Shown: in pieces, positions 1-7,299 of the stretch
How positions within the stretch are numbered: position 1 is the stretch's first letter
Layout: the number at the start of each line of letters is the position of its first letter
NCBI GenBank assembly: GCA_015057405.1
Contig: SVEK01000031.1
Span: forward strand, 1-35,704
Length of the DNA stretch: 35,704 nt
From: Lachnospiraceae bacterium
Lineage (GTDB): Bacteria > Bacillota > Clostridia > Lachnospirales > Lachnospiraceae
Reading direction: 5' to 3'
The notes under the pieces: model-generated
Told to the model about the DNA's origin: nothing
Database searches by the model: none
Seen by the model: only the letters and a program-made list of their open reading frames with translations
Program-made: the position numbers and the translations under genes

Positions 1-570
1 ATAATAGAGAGGGGGAGTGGGGATGAACTTATATTTATCAGATTTGTTAATCCTAATGAAGGATTGTGGTCTGTAAGAGTTATTTTGCAAAATGAACAGC
101 CGGGAATATTTGACATGTGGTTACCTATGGATAATATGTTATCATCTGAGACAGAATTTCTGGAGCCTTCTTCAGATGTTACCATATGTGAGCCGGGCAA
201 TACAGCGGGAGTAATAACATTTGGGGGGAGTACTGTGTCGGGAAGGAGTTTATATGTTAATTCGAGCAGGGGCTTTACAAGAAGCGGCAGTGTTAAGCCG
301 GATGTAACAGCGCCGGCTGTTAATGTGTATACTGCATCTGTGAATAATGCTTATACAGAGGTGACAGGCACAAGCATTGCGGCAGGAATCGGTGCCGGAA
401 GTGTGGCACTCATTGCTGAATGGAGTGTCAGAAATAACCCTGTTAACAGCATTGCAGCTAAAAAATATCTTATTCGCGGTGCGGATAGAGAAGGTATTGA
501 AGTTCCTGATAAAGGATGGGGTTGGGGCAGACTTGATTTGTATAACTCATTTACCGGAATTGAAGGTTGA
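1..570 (+). CDS. Subtilisin-like (S8, Csp-like) serine protease, 3' end
   Basis: The reading frame is open from the first base, so this is the C-terminal part of a longer gene cut by the window edge. About 189 residues remain. They hold the catalytic-serine motif GTSIAAG with the following helix, preceded by SVKPDVTAPAVNV, the usual strand before the active-site loop in S8 proteases. Upstream is a beta-rich stretch (SVRVILQNE, FDMWLP) that fits the jelly-roll insertion of clostridial Csp-type proteases. In spore formers Csp proteins process the cortex hydrolase SleC; Csp-like paralogues also occur in Lachnospiraceae with no known substrate. The catalytic Asp and His, and any signal peptide, lie outside the window. 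A TTG at 64 is only an internal codon. The next gene has its own promoter, so no operon is implied. Confidence 0.88.
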   Translation: MIERGSGDELIFIRFVNPNEGLWSVRVILQNEQPGIFDMWLPMDNMLSSETEFLEPSSDVTICEPGNTAGVITFGGSTVSGRSLYVNSSRGFTRSGSVKPDVTAPAVNVYTASVNNAYTEVTGTSIAAGIGAGSVALIAEWSVRNNPVNSIAAKKYLIRGADREGIEVPDKGWGWGRLDLYNSFTGIEG

Positions 571-599
571 AGTATGTGTCAGGTAACATTCATTTTGTA

Positions 600-628
600 T
601 TCAAATATCAGGAATTTCGTGTTATAAT
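600..628 (+). promoter_or_regulatory. Sigma-A type promoter with extended -10 for the GH18 gene
   Basis: The -35 box is TTCAAA (600-605), the spacer 17 bases, and the -10 box TATAAT (623-628) preceded by TG one base upstream (extended -10). It lies about 40 bases before the ATG at 672. Confidence 0.6.
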
Positions 629-671
629 CTAAAATAAAAAAGCTAATCCTTATATGTACGGAGGAAAAATC

Positions 672-2381
672 ATGAAACTAAGGGGAAAATTGATATCAGT
701 TATTGTTGTAATTGCAGTTATAGTTATTATGGCTGTATTTTTAATTATAAAATTCTCACCAAGTACGGAGGTAATGCCGCTTAAGGATTATTTTGCCACG
801 TCAGGTGAAGAGATGACCATAATTCTTCAAAATGAAATTATAGAGGAAACGGGTTATTACCGCGAAAAAACTCCGTATCTCAGACATGAAATGGTAAAGA
901 ACACATTTAATGACAGATTTTACTGGTCTGCAAAAGATAAAATTATGATATATACAACTCCTACGGAGGTTATTAAGGTTGTACCTGAAACCAATGAATA
1001 TACGGTGGATAAGGAAGTGGTTCAGACTGATTATACGGTAGTTACCATGATTAACGAGGAACCTTACATTGCGGCACCGTTTGTTAAGATGTACTCAGAT
1101 ATTGATTATAAGGCGGTTAAAAAGCCTAATCGAATTATGATTAGAAGTGAATGGGGTGTGAATGAACAGTTTGCCATTGTTGCAAAAGATGCGGCCCTTA
1201 GATATGAACCGAGTATTAAGAGCCCTATTCTTGTAGAACTAGCAGAGGGGGATGAAGTTGTTTTTGTAGCTTCGGGAGAAGAACTGGAGGACGGATTTTC
1301 AAAGGTAATTTCTTCAAAGGGAGTTATAGGATATGTTAAAAGCAACAGGCTTGAGGAGAGCGAATACAGAACGGTGACATCTTCTTTTGTTGCCCCTGAA
1401 TACACTCATATTACTAAAGATTATGACATATGTATGGTGTGGCACCAAACAACCACAGAGGCAGCTAATGAGAATCTTTTATATATGTTAAATGCAACCA
1501 AAGGAGTTAATACCATATCACCGACATGGTTTGCAATAAGTGATAACAAAGGCGGAGTTTCATCAATTGCAAGTGAGAGATATGTTGCAAGGGCGCACGA
1601 AGCCGGTGTGGAAGTTTGGGGATTGTGTAATGATTTCGGCGAAAAGTCGGATATTGATATTGCAGCAATTATGGCTGATACAAAAGTTAGAGAACGACTT
1701 GTTAACAAGCTTGTAAGTCTTGCGTTAGAGTATGACCTTGATGGTCTTAACATTGATTTTGAGATGATACCGGAAGCGGCAGGTGAGGATTATATCCAGT
1801 TTATTAGAGAGTTATCTGTTAAGTGCAGATTAAATAACCTTGTATTGTCTATTGATAATTATATCCCGACGGATTATCGAAAATATTATGATTATAATGA
1901 GCAGGGAAATGTAGCGGATTATATTGTGATTATGGCATATGATGAACATTACAGCGGAGGCGGAGTTGCAGGTTCGGTGTCGTCACTTCCGTTTGTAAGC
2001 AAAGCCGTTGAGGATATAAAAAAGGATGTTAATCCTGAACAGGTTATTATGGCGCTTCCGTTTTATACAAGGGTGTGGCATGTAACCCATGAAGCCGACG
2101 GTAATGAAAAGGTTACATCGGAAGCATATGGAATGACGTCTGCCAATAATCTTCTTCATGATTATGGTGTTAAAGCTTCATGGGATGAAGCAACCGGCCA
2201 GTATTATGCTGAGTGGGATGAGGGTAATCAGGTTAATAAAATATGGTTGGAAGAAGAGCGTTCTCTTGGTGAGAAACTTAAAGTTGTAACATCGGGTGGA
2301 ATAAAAAATGTTGCATTTTGGAAAATGGGATTTGAGAATACGGAAAGCTGGAATGTTATAGCCGATTACATTAACAGGTAA
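672..2381 (+). CDS. Membrane-anchored SH3-GH18 family glycosyl hydrolase
   Basis: A 569-residue protein related to the YaaH/SleL/YdhD group of cell-wall glucosaminidases. Residues 7-27 form one hydrophobic segment (uncleaved signal anchor). Residues about 35-155 resemble the beta-rich N-terminal domain often seen before GH18 in clostridia. Residues about 165-228 are an SH3-like wall-binding module (ALRYEPSIKSP to GYVKSNRL). Residues about 245-565 are a GH18 barrel with the motif DGLNIDFE, in which E364 is the expected acid/base, and a later MAYDEHY strand. The likely role is hydrolysis of peptidoglycan or another GlcNAc-containing wall polymer outside the membrane. The ATG at 672 is chosen over an upstream in-frame ATG at 654 because GGAGG (660-664) sits at the right distance. 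The stop overlaps that of the convergent amidase gene by 16 bases. Confidence 0.9.
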   Translation: MKLRGKLISVIVVIAVIVIMAVFLIIKFSPSTEVMPLKDYFATSGEEMTIILQNEIIEETGYYREKTPYLRHEMVKNTFNDRFYWSAKDKIMIYTTPTEVIKVVPETNEYTVDKEVVQTDYTVVTMINEEPYIAAPFVKMYSDIDYKAVKKPNRIMIRSEWGVNEQFAIVAKDAALRYEPSIKSPILVELAEGDEVVFVASGEELEDGFSKVISSKGVIGYVKSNRLEESEYRTVTSSFVAPEYTHITKDYDICMVWHQTTTEAANENLLYMLNATKGVNTISPTWFAISDNKGGVSSIASERYVARAHEAGVEVWGLCNDFGEKSDIDIAAIMADTKVRERLVNKLVSLALEYDLDGLNIDFEMIPEAAGEDYIQFIRELSVKCRLNNLVLSIDNYIPTDYRKYYDYNEQGNVADYIVIMAYDEHYSGGGVAGSVSSLPFVSKAVEDIKKDVNPEQVIMALPFYTRVWHVTHEADGNEKVTSEAYGMTSANNLLHDYGVKASWDEATGQYYAEWDEGNQVNKIWLEEERSLGEKLKVVTSGGIKNVAFWKMGFENTESWNVIADYINR

Positions 2382-3082
2382 TTAAGAATTCCGTGACATA
2401 TTGCCTTGGCAACCTGATTTTGATAATCAGTGTTGCCAAGTTTTTTTTCCTCTTCGGCATTGCTGAGAAAGCCGCATTCAACGATAACTGTGGGATATTT
2501 TGTTTTTTTTAGCATATAATAGCTCGTATTACTTTTCGGAGTTCGGTGGTTGTTTGAATCAATGTCAGAGATAAGGGAAGTCTGTATGGAATTGGCAAGT
2601 TCGTAAGATGTGTTTTTTTCATCACCGTAGTAAAATACCTGTGCGCCTTTTACACTACTGTCTCCAAAGCTGTTTTGGTGAATGGAAATAACCATTTCCG
2701 GTGCTGCCTCATTTATGATGTTTATTCTGCTGTTTAAATCGTTTACTTTTTTTGAACCGGTACCACTGGTGCTGTAGTCAATGTCTTCTGTACGGGTCAT
2801 GACAACATCAATATTGTTGGCTTTCAATTCTTTTTCAAGTTGTAGGGCTATTGCAAGATTAATATCTTTTTCAAGAGTTTTGAGAACACCAACTTTGCCG
2901 GGGTCGTACCCACCGTGTCCCGGGTCAATGACAATGGTTTTTTTAGCAGAATTGCTGATAATGTTAGTGGTGATATATGTGTAAGGATTCAAGCCGGAAC
3001 AAAGTATGCCGGCTATCGTGATAAGTAATAAAATAATAAAAGTAATACGTGTTGAATTCACGGAATGAGTTAGTTTGCTCAT
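2366..3082 (-). CDS. cwlD: N-acetylmuramoyl-L-alanine amidase, CwlD-like
   Basis: A 238-residue Amidase_3 zinc enzyme that cleaves the lactyl-peptide bond of peptidoglycan. Residues 12-31 form an N-terminal membrane segment. The zinc ligands are visible as H56 (DPGHGG), E71 (LEKDIN) and H135 (SIHQNS), and the catalytic Glu is E202 (VECGFLSN). Length, single N-terminal helix and the order of motifs (AQVFYYG, YQNQVAKAICHGILNY) match Bacillus subtilis CwlD, which with PdaA makes the muramic-lactam of spore cortex. A general wall amidase cannot be excluded. The ATG at 3082 has AGAGG about 10 bases upstream. The gene runs against the GH18 gene, overlaps its last 16 bases and contains that gene's terminator. 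GH18 hydrolase, amidase and Csp-like protease next to each other suggest wall or spore-cortex biology. Confidence 0.88.
   Translation of the reverse strand: MSKLTHSVNSTRITFIILLLITIAGILCSGLNPYTYITTNIISNSAKKTIVIDPGHGGYDPGKVGVLKTLEKDINLAIALQLEKELKANNIDVVMTRTEDIDYSTSGTGSKKVNDLNSRINIINEAAPEMVISIHQNSFGDSSVKGAQVFYYGDEKNTSYELANSIQTSLISDIDSNNHRTPKSNTSYYMLKKTKYPTVIVECGFLSNAEEEKKLGNTDYQNQVAKAICHGILNYLLM
2405..2448 (+). terminator. Rho-independent terminator of the GH18 gene, inside the amidase coding region
   Basis: The outer stem CTTGGCAAC/GTTGCCAAG (2405-2413 with 2432-2440) is perfect. It is stacked on an inner stem CTGATT/AATCAG (2414-2419 with 2425-2430) and followed by eight T (2441-2448). The whole element is also coding sequence for the C-terminal part of the convergent amidase. 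Confidence 0.9.
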
Positions 3083-3266
3083 TTAATAAATTACCTCTGC
3101 AATACCGAATATATTGTATTTTATTAATACCCGGTTGTACATTATGCAAAGTATATTATTCAAAGTAAATAATTCAATTTGTTAATTAAGATTTTAATAC
3201 AATTCAGAAACCGCCGGAATGTGGTAAAATATCAAAATGTGGAAACAACTCAGAACATAGGAAAAC

Positions 3267-3542
3267 TCAGGGCATGGAAAAATATCCGATTAATACGACA
3301 TGGATAATAAGTATTACCGGCATTCCGATGACAAAATACCAGTGTTTGGTTTTATGTCTGAACGAATACATGCCGAGTAATGTACCTAGACTTCCCCCTA
3401 TAATACTGATTCCAAACAAGGTTTTTTCAGGTATTCTCCAGGCATGTTTTTTTGCCTTCGATTTATCAATTCCCATTATTGCGTAGCCAATAATGTTGGT
3501 GATTATGAGATAGATTATGCCAATAAGAGTTGGTGTTTTCAT
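3267..3542 (-). CDS. DUF1294 family small membrane protein
   Basis: A 91-residue protein with hydrophobic segments near residues 5-23, 42-60 and 70-88. The family signature is present: a DKSKAKKHAWRIPE loop followed by GGSLGTLLGMYSFRHKTKHWYF. DUF1294 proteins are widespread in Firmicutes and proteobacteria and have no established function. The start has AAGGAG nine bases upstream. It stands alone on the minus strand between the amidase gene and the AGCS symporter. No clear terminator follows it. Confidence 0.88.
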   Translation of the reverse strand: MKTPTLIGIIYLIITNIIGYAIMGIDKSKAKKHAWRIPEKTLFGISIIGGSLGTLLGMYSFRHKTKHWYFVIGMPVILIIHVVLIGYFSMP

Positions 3543-3777
3543 TTTATAGGGCTCCTTCTATTACGGTCCAATAATACTATTACAATAATACTTTTAATCA
3601 TAATATTATTCTCGCCGGCAGTGTTTATTAGCTTTAATTCACAAGTGAAGTAAACGCCGATTAGATTATATCAGATTTGTCAGCATGGCCGCAATAATTT
3701 AGTTGCTAAAGTTCATTAATGGATTGCACTATAAAAGAATTGTAGTTATGGGGTTAAATTTTAGCTATAGTGAATGT

Positions 3778-3806
3778 TTGACAGAATGTTAATCACCTAA
3801 TATAAT
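3778..3806 (+). promoter_or_regulatory. Consensus sigma-A promoter for the AGCS symporter
   Basis: Perfect TTGACA (3778-3783), 17-base spacer, perfect TATAAT (3801-3806). It lies 47 bases before the TTG start at 3854. The remaining bases between 3543 and 3777 are A+T-rich with no gene. I looked for a glycine riboswitch, which often precedes AGCS genes, and saw none. Confidence 0.85.
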
Positions 3807-3853
3807 TTAACAGTATTAGCATATTATTTAAAGAGAAAGGATTTTTAGTTACG

Positions 3854-5233
3854 TTGTTAAAATTAATTGATGATTTTGTATGGGGAACACCTTTAATCGT
3901 TTTTATTCTGTTCGTTGGTTTTATATTAACAATTATGCTTCGCGGAATTCAGGTTACAAAACTTTCGTTAGCTGTAAAAAGTATATTTGCTAATGATAAA
4001 AGCGGCAAAGATGGCGAAGTTTCAAGTTTTGGAGCGTTATGTATGGCGCTTTCCGCAACAATAGGAACCGGAAATATTGTTGGTGTTGCGACAGCGTTGG
4101 TTGCCGGTGGACCGGGAGCGTTGTTTTGGATGTGGATTGCAGCTTTTCTGGGAACGGCAACAAAATACGCAGAGAGTCTTCTTGCCATTAAGTACAGAGT
4201 TGTTGAAGAAGACGGTCATGTTGTCGGCGGTCCATTTTATTACATAGAAAACGGAATGGGTAAGAAATTTAAGTGGCTTGCTAAAATCTTTGCGATATTC
4301 GGTATAGGAGCAGGTCTTCTCGGAATCGGAACATTTACGCAGATTAATGGAATAACAGATGCGGTTAAGAACTTTTTTGATCCTTCCAATGCTCATATGG
4401 TTAATGTATTTGGTATGGAATATTCATGGTCCGTTGTTGTATCGGGTATTATTATTACCGTGTGTGCTGCACTTGTTATTATAGGTGGAGTTAAGAGAAT
4501 ATCTTCTGTGTCACAGGTAATTGTACCATTTATGGCTATTATATATGTGTCAGCAGTAATTGTGATTATTGTAACACATATCGCTGACGTTCCGCGTGTT
4601 TTTGTTCTTATAATTGAAAGTGCATTTGGACTTCGTGCAGCTACCGGCGGAGCACTTGGTGCTATGATGTTGGCGATGCAAAAAGGTGTTGCAAGAGGTA
4701 TCTTTTCCAATGAAGCCGGACTTGGTAGTGCCCCAATTGCGGCTGCAACAGTTAAAACAGATGAGCCTGTAGAACAGGGACTTGTGTCAATGACAGGAAC
4801 AGTAATTGACACACTTATTATCTGTACAATGACTGGATTAGCAATTCTTCTTACCAACACATGGGATATAGGCCTTGAAGGTGTAAATGTTACAATAAAG
4901 GCATTTCAGATGGGACTTCCGTTTCCGGCACAGGTTTCATCATGTATTCTGATGTTGTGTCTTGTATTCTTTGCATTTACAACAATACTCGGATGGAATT
5001 ATTACAGTGAAAAATGTGTAGAATACCTTGTTGGTAATAATCCGATAATAATCAAAATATATAGATGGATATATATTTTGGCAATATTTATCGGACCATT
5101 TATGACTGTGTCGGCGGTATGGATATTAGCAGATATCTTTAACGGACTGATGGCATTCCCGAACCTTATTGCGCTTGTTGCTTTGAGTGGAGTGGTTGCG
5201 GCCGAAACGAAGAAATATTTTGCAAAGAGATAG
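3854..5233 (+). CDS. Na+/alanine (glycine) symporter, AGCS family
   Basis: A 459-residue polytopic membrane protein of the alanine or glycine:cation symporter family, importing small neutral amino acids with Na+. Family motifs are easy to see: LSATIGTGNIVGVATAL with GGPGALFWMW (about residues 70-95), KYAESLLAIKYR, GGPFYYIENGMG, and SNEAGLGSAPIAAA (about 287-300). Length is normal for the family. The start is TTG at 3854: the N-terminus LLKLIDDFVWGTPL aligns with the usual family start, an AAAGGA lies about 12 bases upstream, and no ATG upstream fits. A consensus promoter precedes it and a terminator hairpin follows, so it is probably monocistronic. Substrate preference (alanine or glycine) cannot be read from the sequence. 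Confidence 0.95.
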   Translation: MLKLIDDFVWGTPLIVFILFVGFILTIMLRGIQVTKLSLAVKSIFANDKSGKDGEVSSFGALCMALSATIGTGNIVGVATALVAGGPGALFWMWIAAFLGTATKYAESLLAIKYRVVEEDGHVVGGPFYYIENGMGKKFKWLAKIFAIFGIGAGLLGIGTFTQINGITDAVKNFFDPSNAHMVNVFGMEYSWSVVVSGIIITVCAALVIIGGVKRISSVSQVIVPFMAIIYVSAVIVIIVTHIADVPRVFVLIIESAFGLRAATGGALGAMMLAMQKGVARGIFSNEAGLGSAPIAAATVKTDEPVEQGLVSMTGTVIDTLIICTMTGLAILLTNTWDIGLEGVNVTIKAFQMGLPFPAQVSSCILMLCLVFFAFTTILGWNYYSEKCVEYLVGNNPIIIKIYRWIYILAIFIGPFMTVSAVWILADIFNGLMAFPNLIALVALSGVVAAETKKYFAKR

Positions 5234-5272
5234 TATAAAATATAATTATACGAGTTAAATAAGTGATAACGT

Positions 5273-5308
5273 AACGGGCACATGACAGGAATGTTGTGTG
5301 TCCGTTTT
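5273..5308 (+). terminator. Terminator after the AGCS symporter gene
   Basis: Ten-pair stem AACGGGCACA/TGTGTCCGTT (5273-5282 with 5297-5306) with one G-U pair, ending in TTTT (5305-5308). The T-run is short and overlaps the left arm of the following palindrome. Confidence 0.6.
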
Positions 5309-5442
5309 AATTATATAGGAAAGTTCTCGAAAAGAACTCTCCTATATAATTAAAACGCTCCGCTAAGGATCGCACTGCGGCGGAGATGTAGATGTTGCTA
5401 AAGCAACCCGCCGCAGGCGGAGAATCTCGCAAGCGAGATTCT
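5305..5442. repeat. Stacked-hairpin intergenic repeat element
   Basis: About 138 bases are made almost entirely of inverted repeats. First comes a palindrome with 16-base perfect arms (5305-5320 with 5340-5355) around an inner AGTTCT/AGAACT stem. Next are CTCCGC (5358-5363) with GCGGAG (5380-5385), TGCGGCGG (5376-5383) with CCGCCGCA (5408-5415), GTTGCT/AGCAAC (5394-5407), CCGCC/GGCGG (5408-5420), and AGAATCTCGC/GCGAGATTCT with a two-base loop (5421-5442). Its G+C-rich core stands out from the A+T-rich surroundings. It lies between a complete gene and a gene remnant, as expected for a dispersed structured repeat (MITE- or REP-like). No second copy was seen in this window. Confidence 0.65.
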
Positions 5443-5469
5443 ATGTTCTGGAATCATTTTTAGGGATAA

Positions 5470-5736
5470 TTGTTGAATTCTGCAGTTAATCTTGTTAATA
5501 TTCTCAATAATTCGGTAAAATATACGAAAAAAGGTTGTATAACCATGTTTGTTACATGTAAAATGAAAGAAGATATAGCGATACTTAGTTTTGCAGTAAA
5601 GGATACGGGAATAGGTATTAAAGAGTGTGATTTACCGAAACTGCGGGAGAAGTTTGTAATGATAGAAGCTATTGCTAAGCCGATATCTTATGAGACGTTG
5701 GAAAATATTAATTCGCTATCTGGAGGTAGATGCTGA
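5470..5736 (+). pseudogene. Remnant of a hybrid sensor histidine kinase
   Basis: The frame encodes 88 residues. Residues 4-60 match a HATPase domain: N-box NLVNILNNSVKYTKKG, then VKDTGIGIKECDLPKLREKF (G1 box and following helix). The expected F-box and G2 box (GTGLGLS) are absent. The protein jumps instead to AKPISYETLENI, which looks like the conserved Lys-Pro and last helix of a response-regulator receiver domain. The simplest reading is an internal deletion that joined the kinase ATPase domain to the end of its receiver domain, with the 5' part also lost at the hairpin repeat. The TTG at 5470 has no convincing ribosome binding site. It is very unlikely to be functional. Confidence 0.75.
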
Positions 5737-5750
5737 TAAGCAGTAGTGAT

Positions 5751-5779
5751 TTGCTTAATGTATTTTACCCGATTATAAT
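5751..5779 (+). promoter_or_regulatory. Promoter for the AEC transporter gene
   Basis: TTGCTT (5751-5756), 17-base spacer, TATAAT (5774-5779), 35 bases before the ATG at 5814. Confidence 0.6.
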
Positions 5780-5813
5780 AATATATCATATGTGATTAAA
5801 AAGGAGATTAAAA

Positions 5814-6740
5814 ATGGATACAATTCGCGTTATGCTTCCCATAATTGTTATGCTTGTTATGGGAGTAATAATTCAGAGAACAGGTTTTATATCGGAAGAT
5901 GGAATGAACGGAATAAAAATATATCTTACTAAAATTGCCCTTCCGGTAACGATATTCCACGCTATGGCAACAGCCGACCTTGGCGGTCAGACCTTGTACA
6001 TAATAATAACAATGTTTGTTTTTCTTGCAATAGCAATGGTTATCGGTTTTTTACTCAGACCGTTAATTGAAAAGCCGTATAAAAAGTATTTGCCTTTTGT
6101 TATTTGCTTATTTGAAGGCGGAATGTTATCATATCCGTTATACGAAAATTTATGCGGGGCAGATAAGCTTGTTAACGTGGTTATTGTGGACATAGCCGGT
6201 TGTATATTCGGATTTGGTATTTTTTACGGAATATTAAGTCTTGTTGAAAAGGGTACCAAATTCAGTTTTAAGACGATGGGAAAAGTTGCGATTATGTCAC
6301 CGACATTTGATGCGGTTGTACTTGGATTGTTGTGCAATCTGACAGGTGTAATGGGGGCGCTACTTGATAATCCGGTATCAGAATTATATATTGTGATTAA
6401 GGATATAGCTGTTGCACCGCTTACGTCTCTTATATTGTTGTATGTAGGATATAGTATCAAGATTGAAAAGGGACTTATAAAGGTATGTCTGAAATCAATT
6501 GCGCTTCGTATGATTGTGATGACGATTCTTGGAACTGCAGTTTTATTTATTCTTCGGGATACAATGAAAGATATATATATGCTCACAGCATTTTTGATAA
6601 TGTTTGTGACTTCGCCATCGTTTTCTATGGCAGGTTTTGTAGACGATAAAGATGCGGCGGGGTACTTTGCCATGTCTACGTCCCTATATGTTATTATTAC
6701 TGTTATAGGATACGGAATAATAACTGTGACGTTATTCTGA
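5814..6740 (+). CDS. AEC (auxin efflux carrier) family transporter
   Basis: A 308-residue protein with about ten hydrophobic segments in two halves, the normal size and layout of bacterial AEC permeases. The N-terminus (MLPIIVMLVMGVIIQRTGFIS) and the first-half pattern (YLTKIALPVTIFHAMATADL) are typical. Bacterial members include malate, malonate and other organic-anion carriers such as MleP and MdcF; the substrate here is unknown. The start has AAGGAG eight bases upstream and a good promoter just before it. It sits downstream of a dead kinase fragment and converges with the XRE regulator gene, so the surroundings do not suggest a pathway. Confidence 0.88.
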   Translation: MDTIRVMLPIIVMLVMGVIIQRTGFISEDGMNGIKIYLTKIALPVTIFHAMATADLGGQTLYIIITMFVFLAIAMVIGFLLRPLIEKPYKKYLPFVICLFEGGMLSYPLYENLCGADKLVNVVIVDIAGCIFGFGIFYGILSLVEKGTKFSFKTMGKVAIMSPTFDAVVLGLLCNLTGVMGALLDNPVSELYIVIKDIAVAPLTSLILLYVGYSIKIEKGLIKVCLKSIALRMIVMTILGTAVLFILRDTMKDIYMLTAFLIMFVTSPSFSMAGFVDDKDAAGYFAMSTSLYVIITVIGYGIITVTLF

Positions 6741-6785
6741 TACAATTTGTGATAATTGAGAATCAATAAAATAAATAATATAAAT

Positions 6786-6828
6786 CAAACAAACCGGCTT
6801 TATCTATAATTTAGGCTGGTGTTGTTTG
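6786..6828. terminator. Possible shared terminator between the AEC and XRE genes
   Basis: A long imperfect stem pairs 6786-6799 with 6813-6828 (CAAACAAACCGGCT against AGGCTGGTGTTGTTTG, one bulge and G-U pairs). On the minus strand it is followed by a T-rich run, and its loop contains the XRE stop codon. The plus-strand tail is weaker. Confidence 0.4.
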
Positions 6829-7136
6829 TTGTTAATTATGTATTCTACAATGTGACGTACTAAATTAATGGTATGTTCATCACATAAACGAAGACCTTCT
6901 ACAAGTTCCTGAGGAATATCATCAGACCTTGCTATTCCCATCAGAAGAAAATCAGGTGTTGTTTTGAGAGCGGCACATAAATCCAGCAACAGATTAAGAC
7001 TTGGATTTTCTTTAGAAGTTTCAATGGCTGAAATATGATTAACTGATGTATTTACAAGTTCTGCAAGCTGTGCTTGTGTGAATCCAAGTGATTTCCTTCG
7101 TTTTTTGATTCTAATGCCCATAGTAATATCAGTCAT
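6804..7136 (-). CDS. XRE family helix-turn-helix transcriptional regulator
   Basis: A 110-residue DNA-binding protein. Residues about 7-62 form a Cro/CI-type HTH: GIRIKKRRKSLGFTQAQLAELVN, then ISAIETSKENPSLNLLLDLCAALKTTPDFLL. The C-terminal 45 residues are short and helical (VEGLRLCDEHTINLVRHIVEYI), as in many small clostridial XRE proteins. The start has AGGAG nine bases upstream. The target is unknown. It lies downstream of the pan/coaBC operon on the same strand, separated by about 160 bases, and could be transcribed with it or alone. A short palindrome upstream (ACCCTAAAGGGT, 7202-7213) is a possible operator. Confidence 0.92.
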   Translation of the reverse strand: MTDITMGIRIKKRRKSLGFTQAQLAELVNTSVNHISAIETSKENPSLNLLLDLCAALKTTPDFLLMGIARSDDIPQELVEGLRLCDEHTINLVRHIVEYIINNKQHQPKL

Positions 7137-7299
7137 ACGTGTTTTCTCCTGTTTTGTAGTGATTACACATATGATATAGAATAATCAAGACAATATGAAC
7201 AACCCTAAAGGGTAATTATAATGTGTGACATGAAAATTTTGTAATTATTAAATGAAATATTCGGTGAAACATTAGTATTGTGTGTACAAAATCTTACCG

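Noticed and set aside
1106..1753. Minus-strand frames of about 100 codons inside the GH18 gene
   Set aside because: Low-complexity Ser/Leu-rich translations antisense to a well-supported gene.
3543..3853. Glycine riboswitch before the AGCS symporter
   Set aside because: No conserved aptamer core was seen; only a consensus promoter is present.
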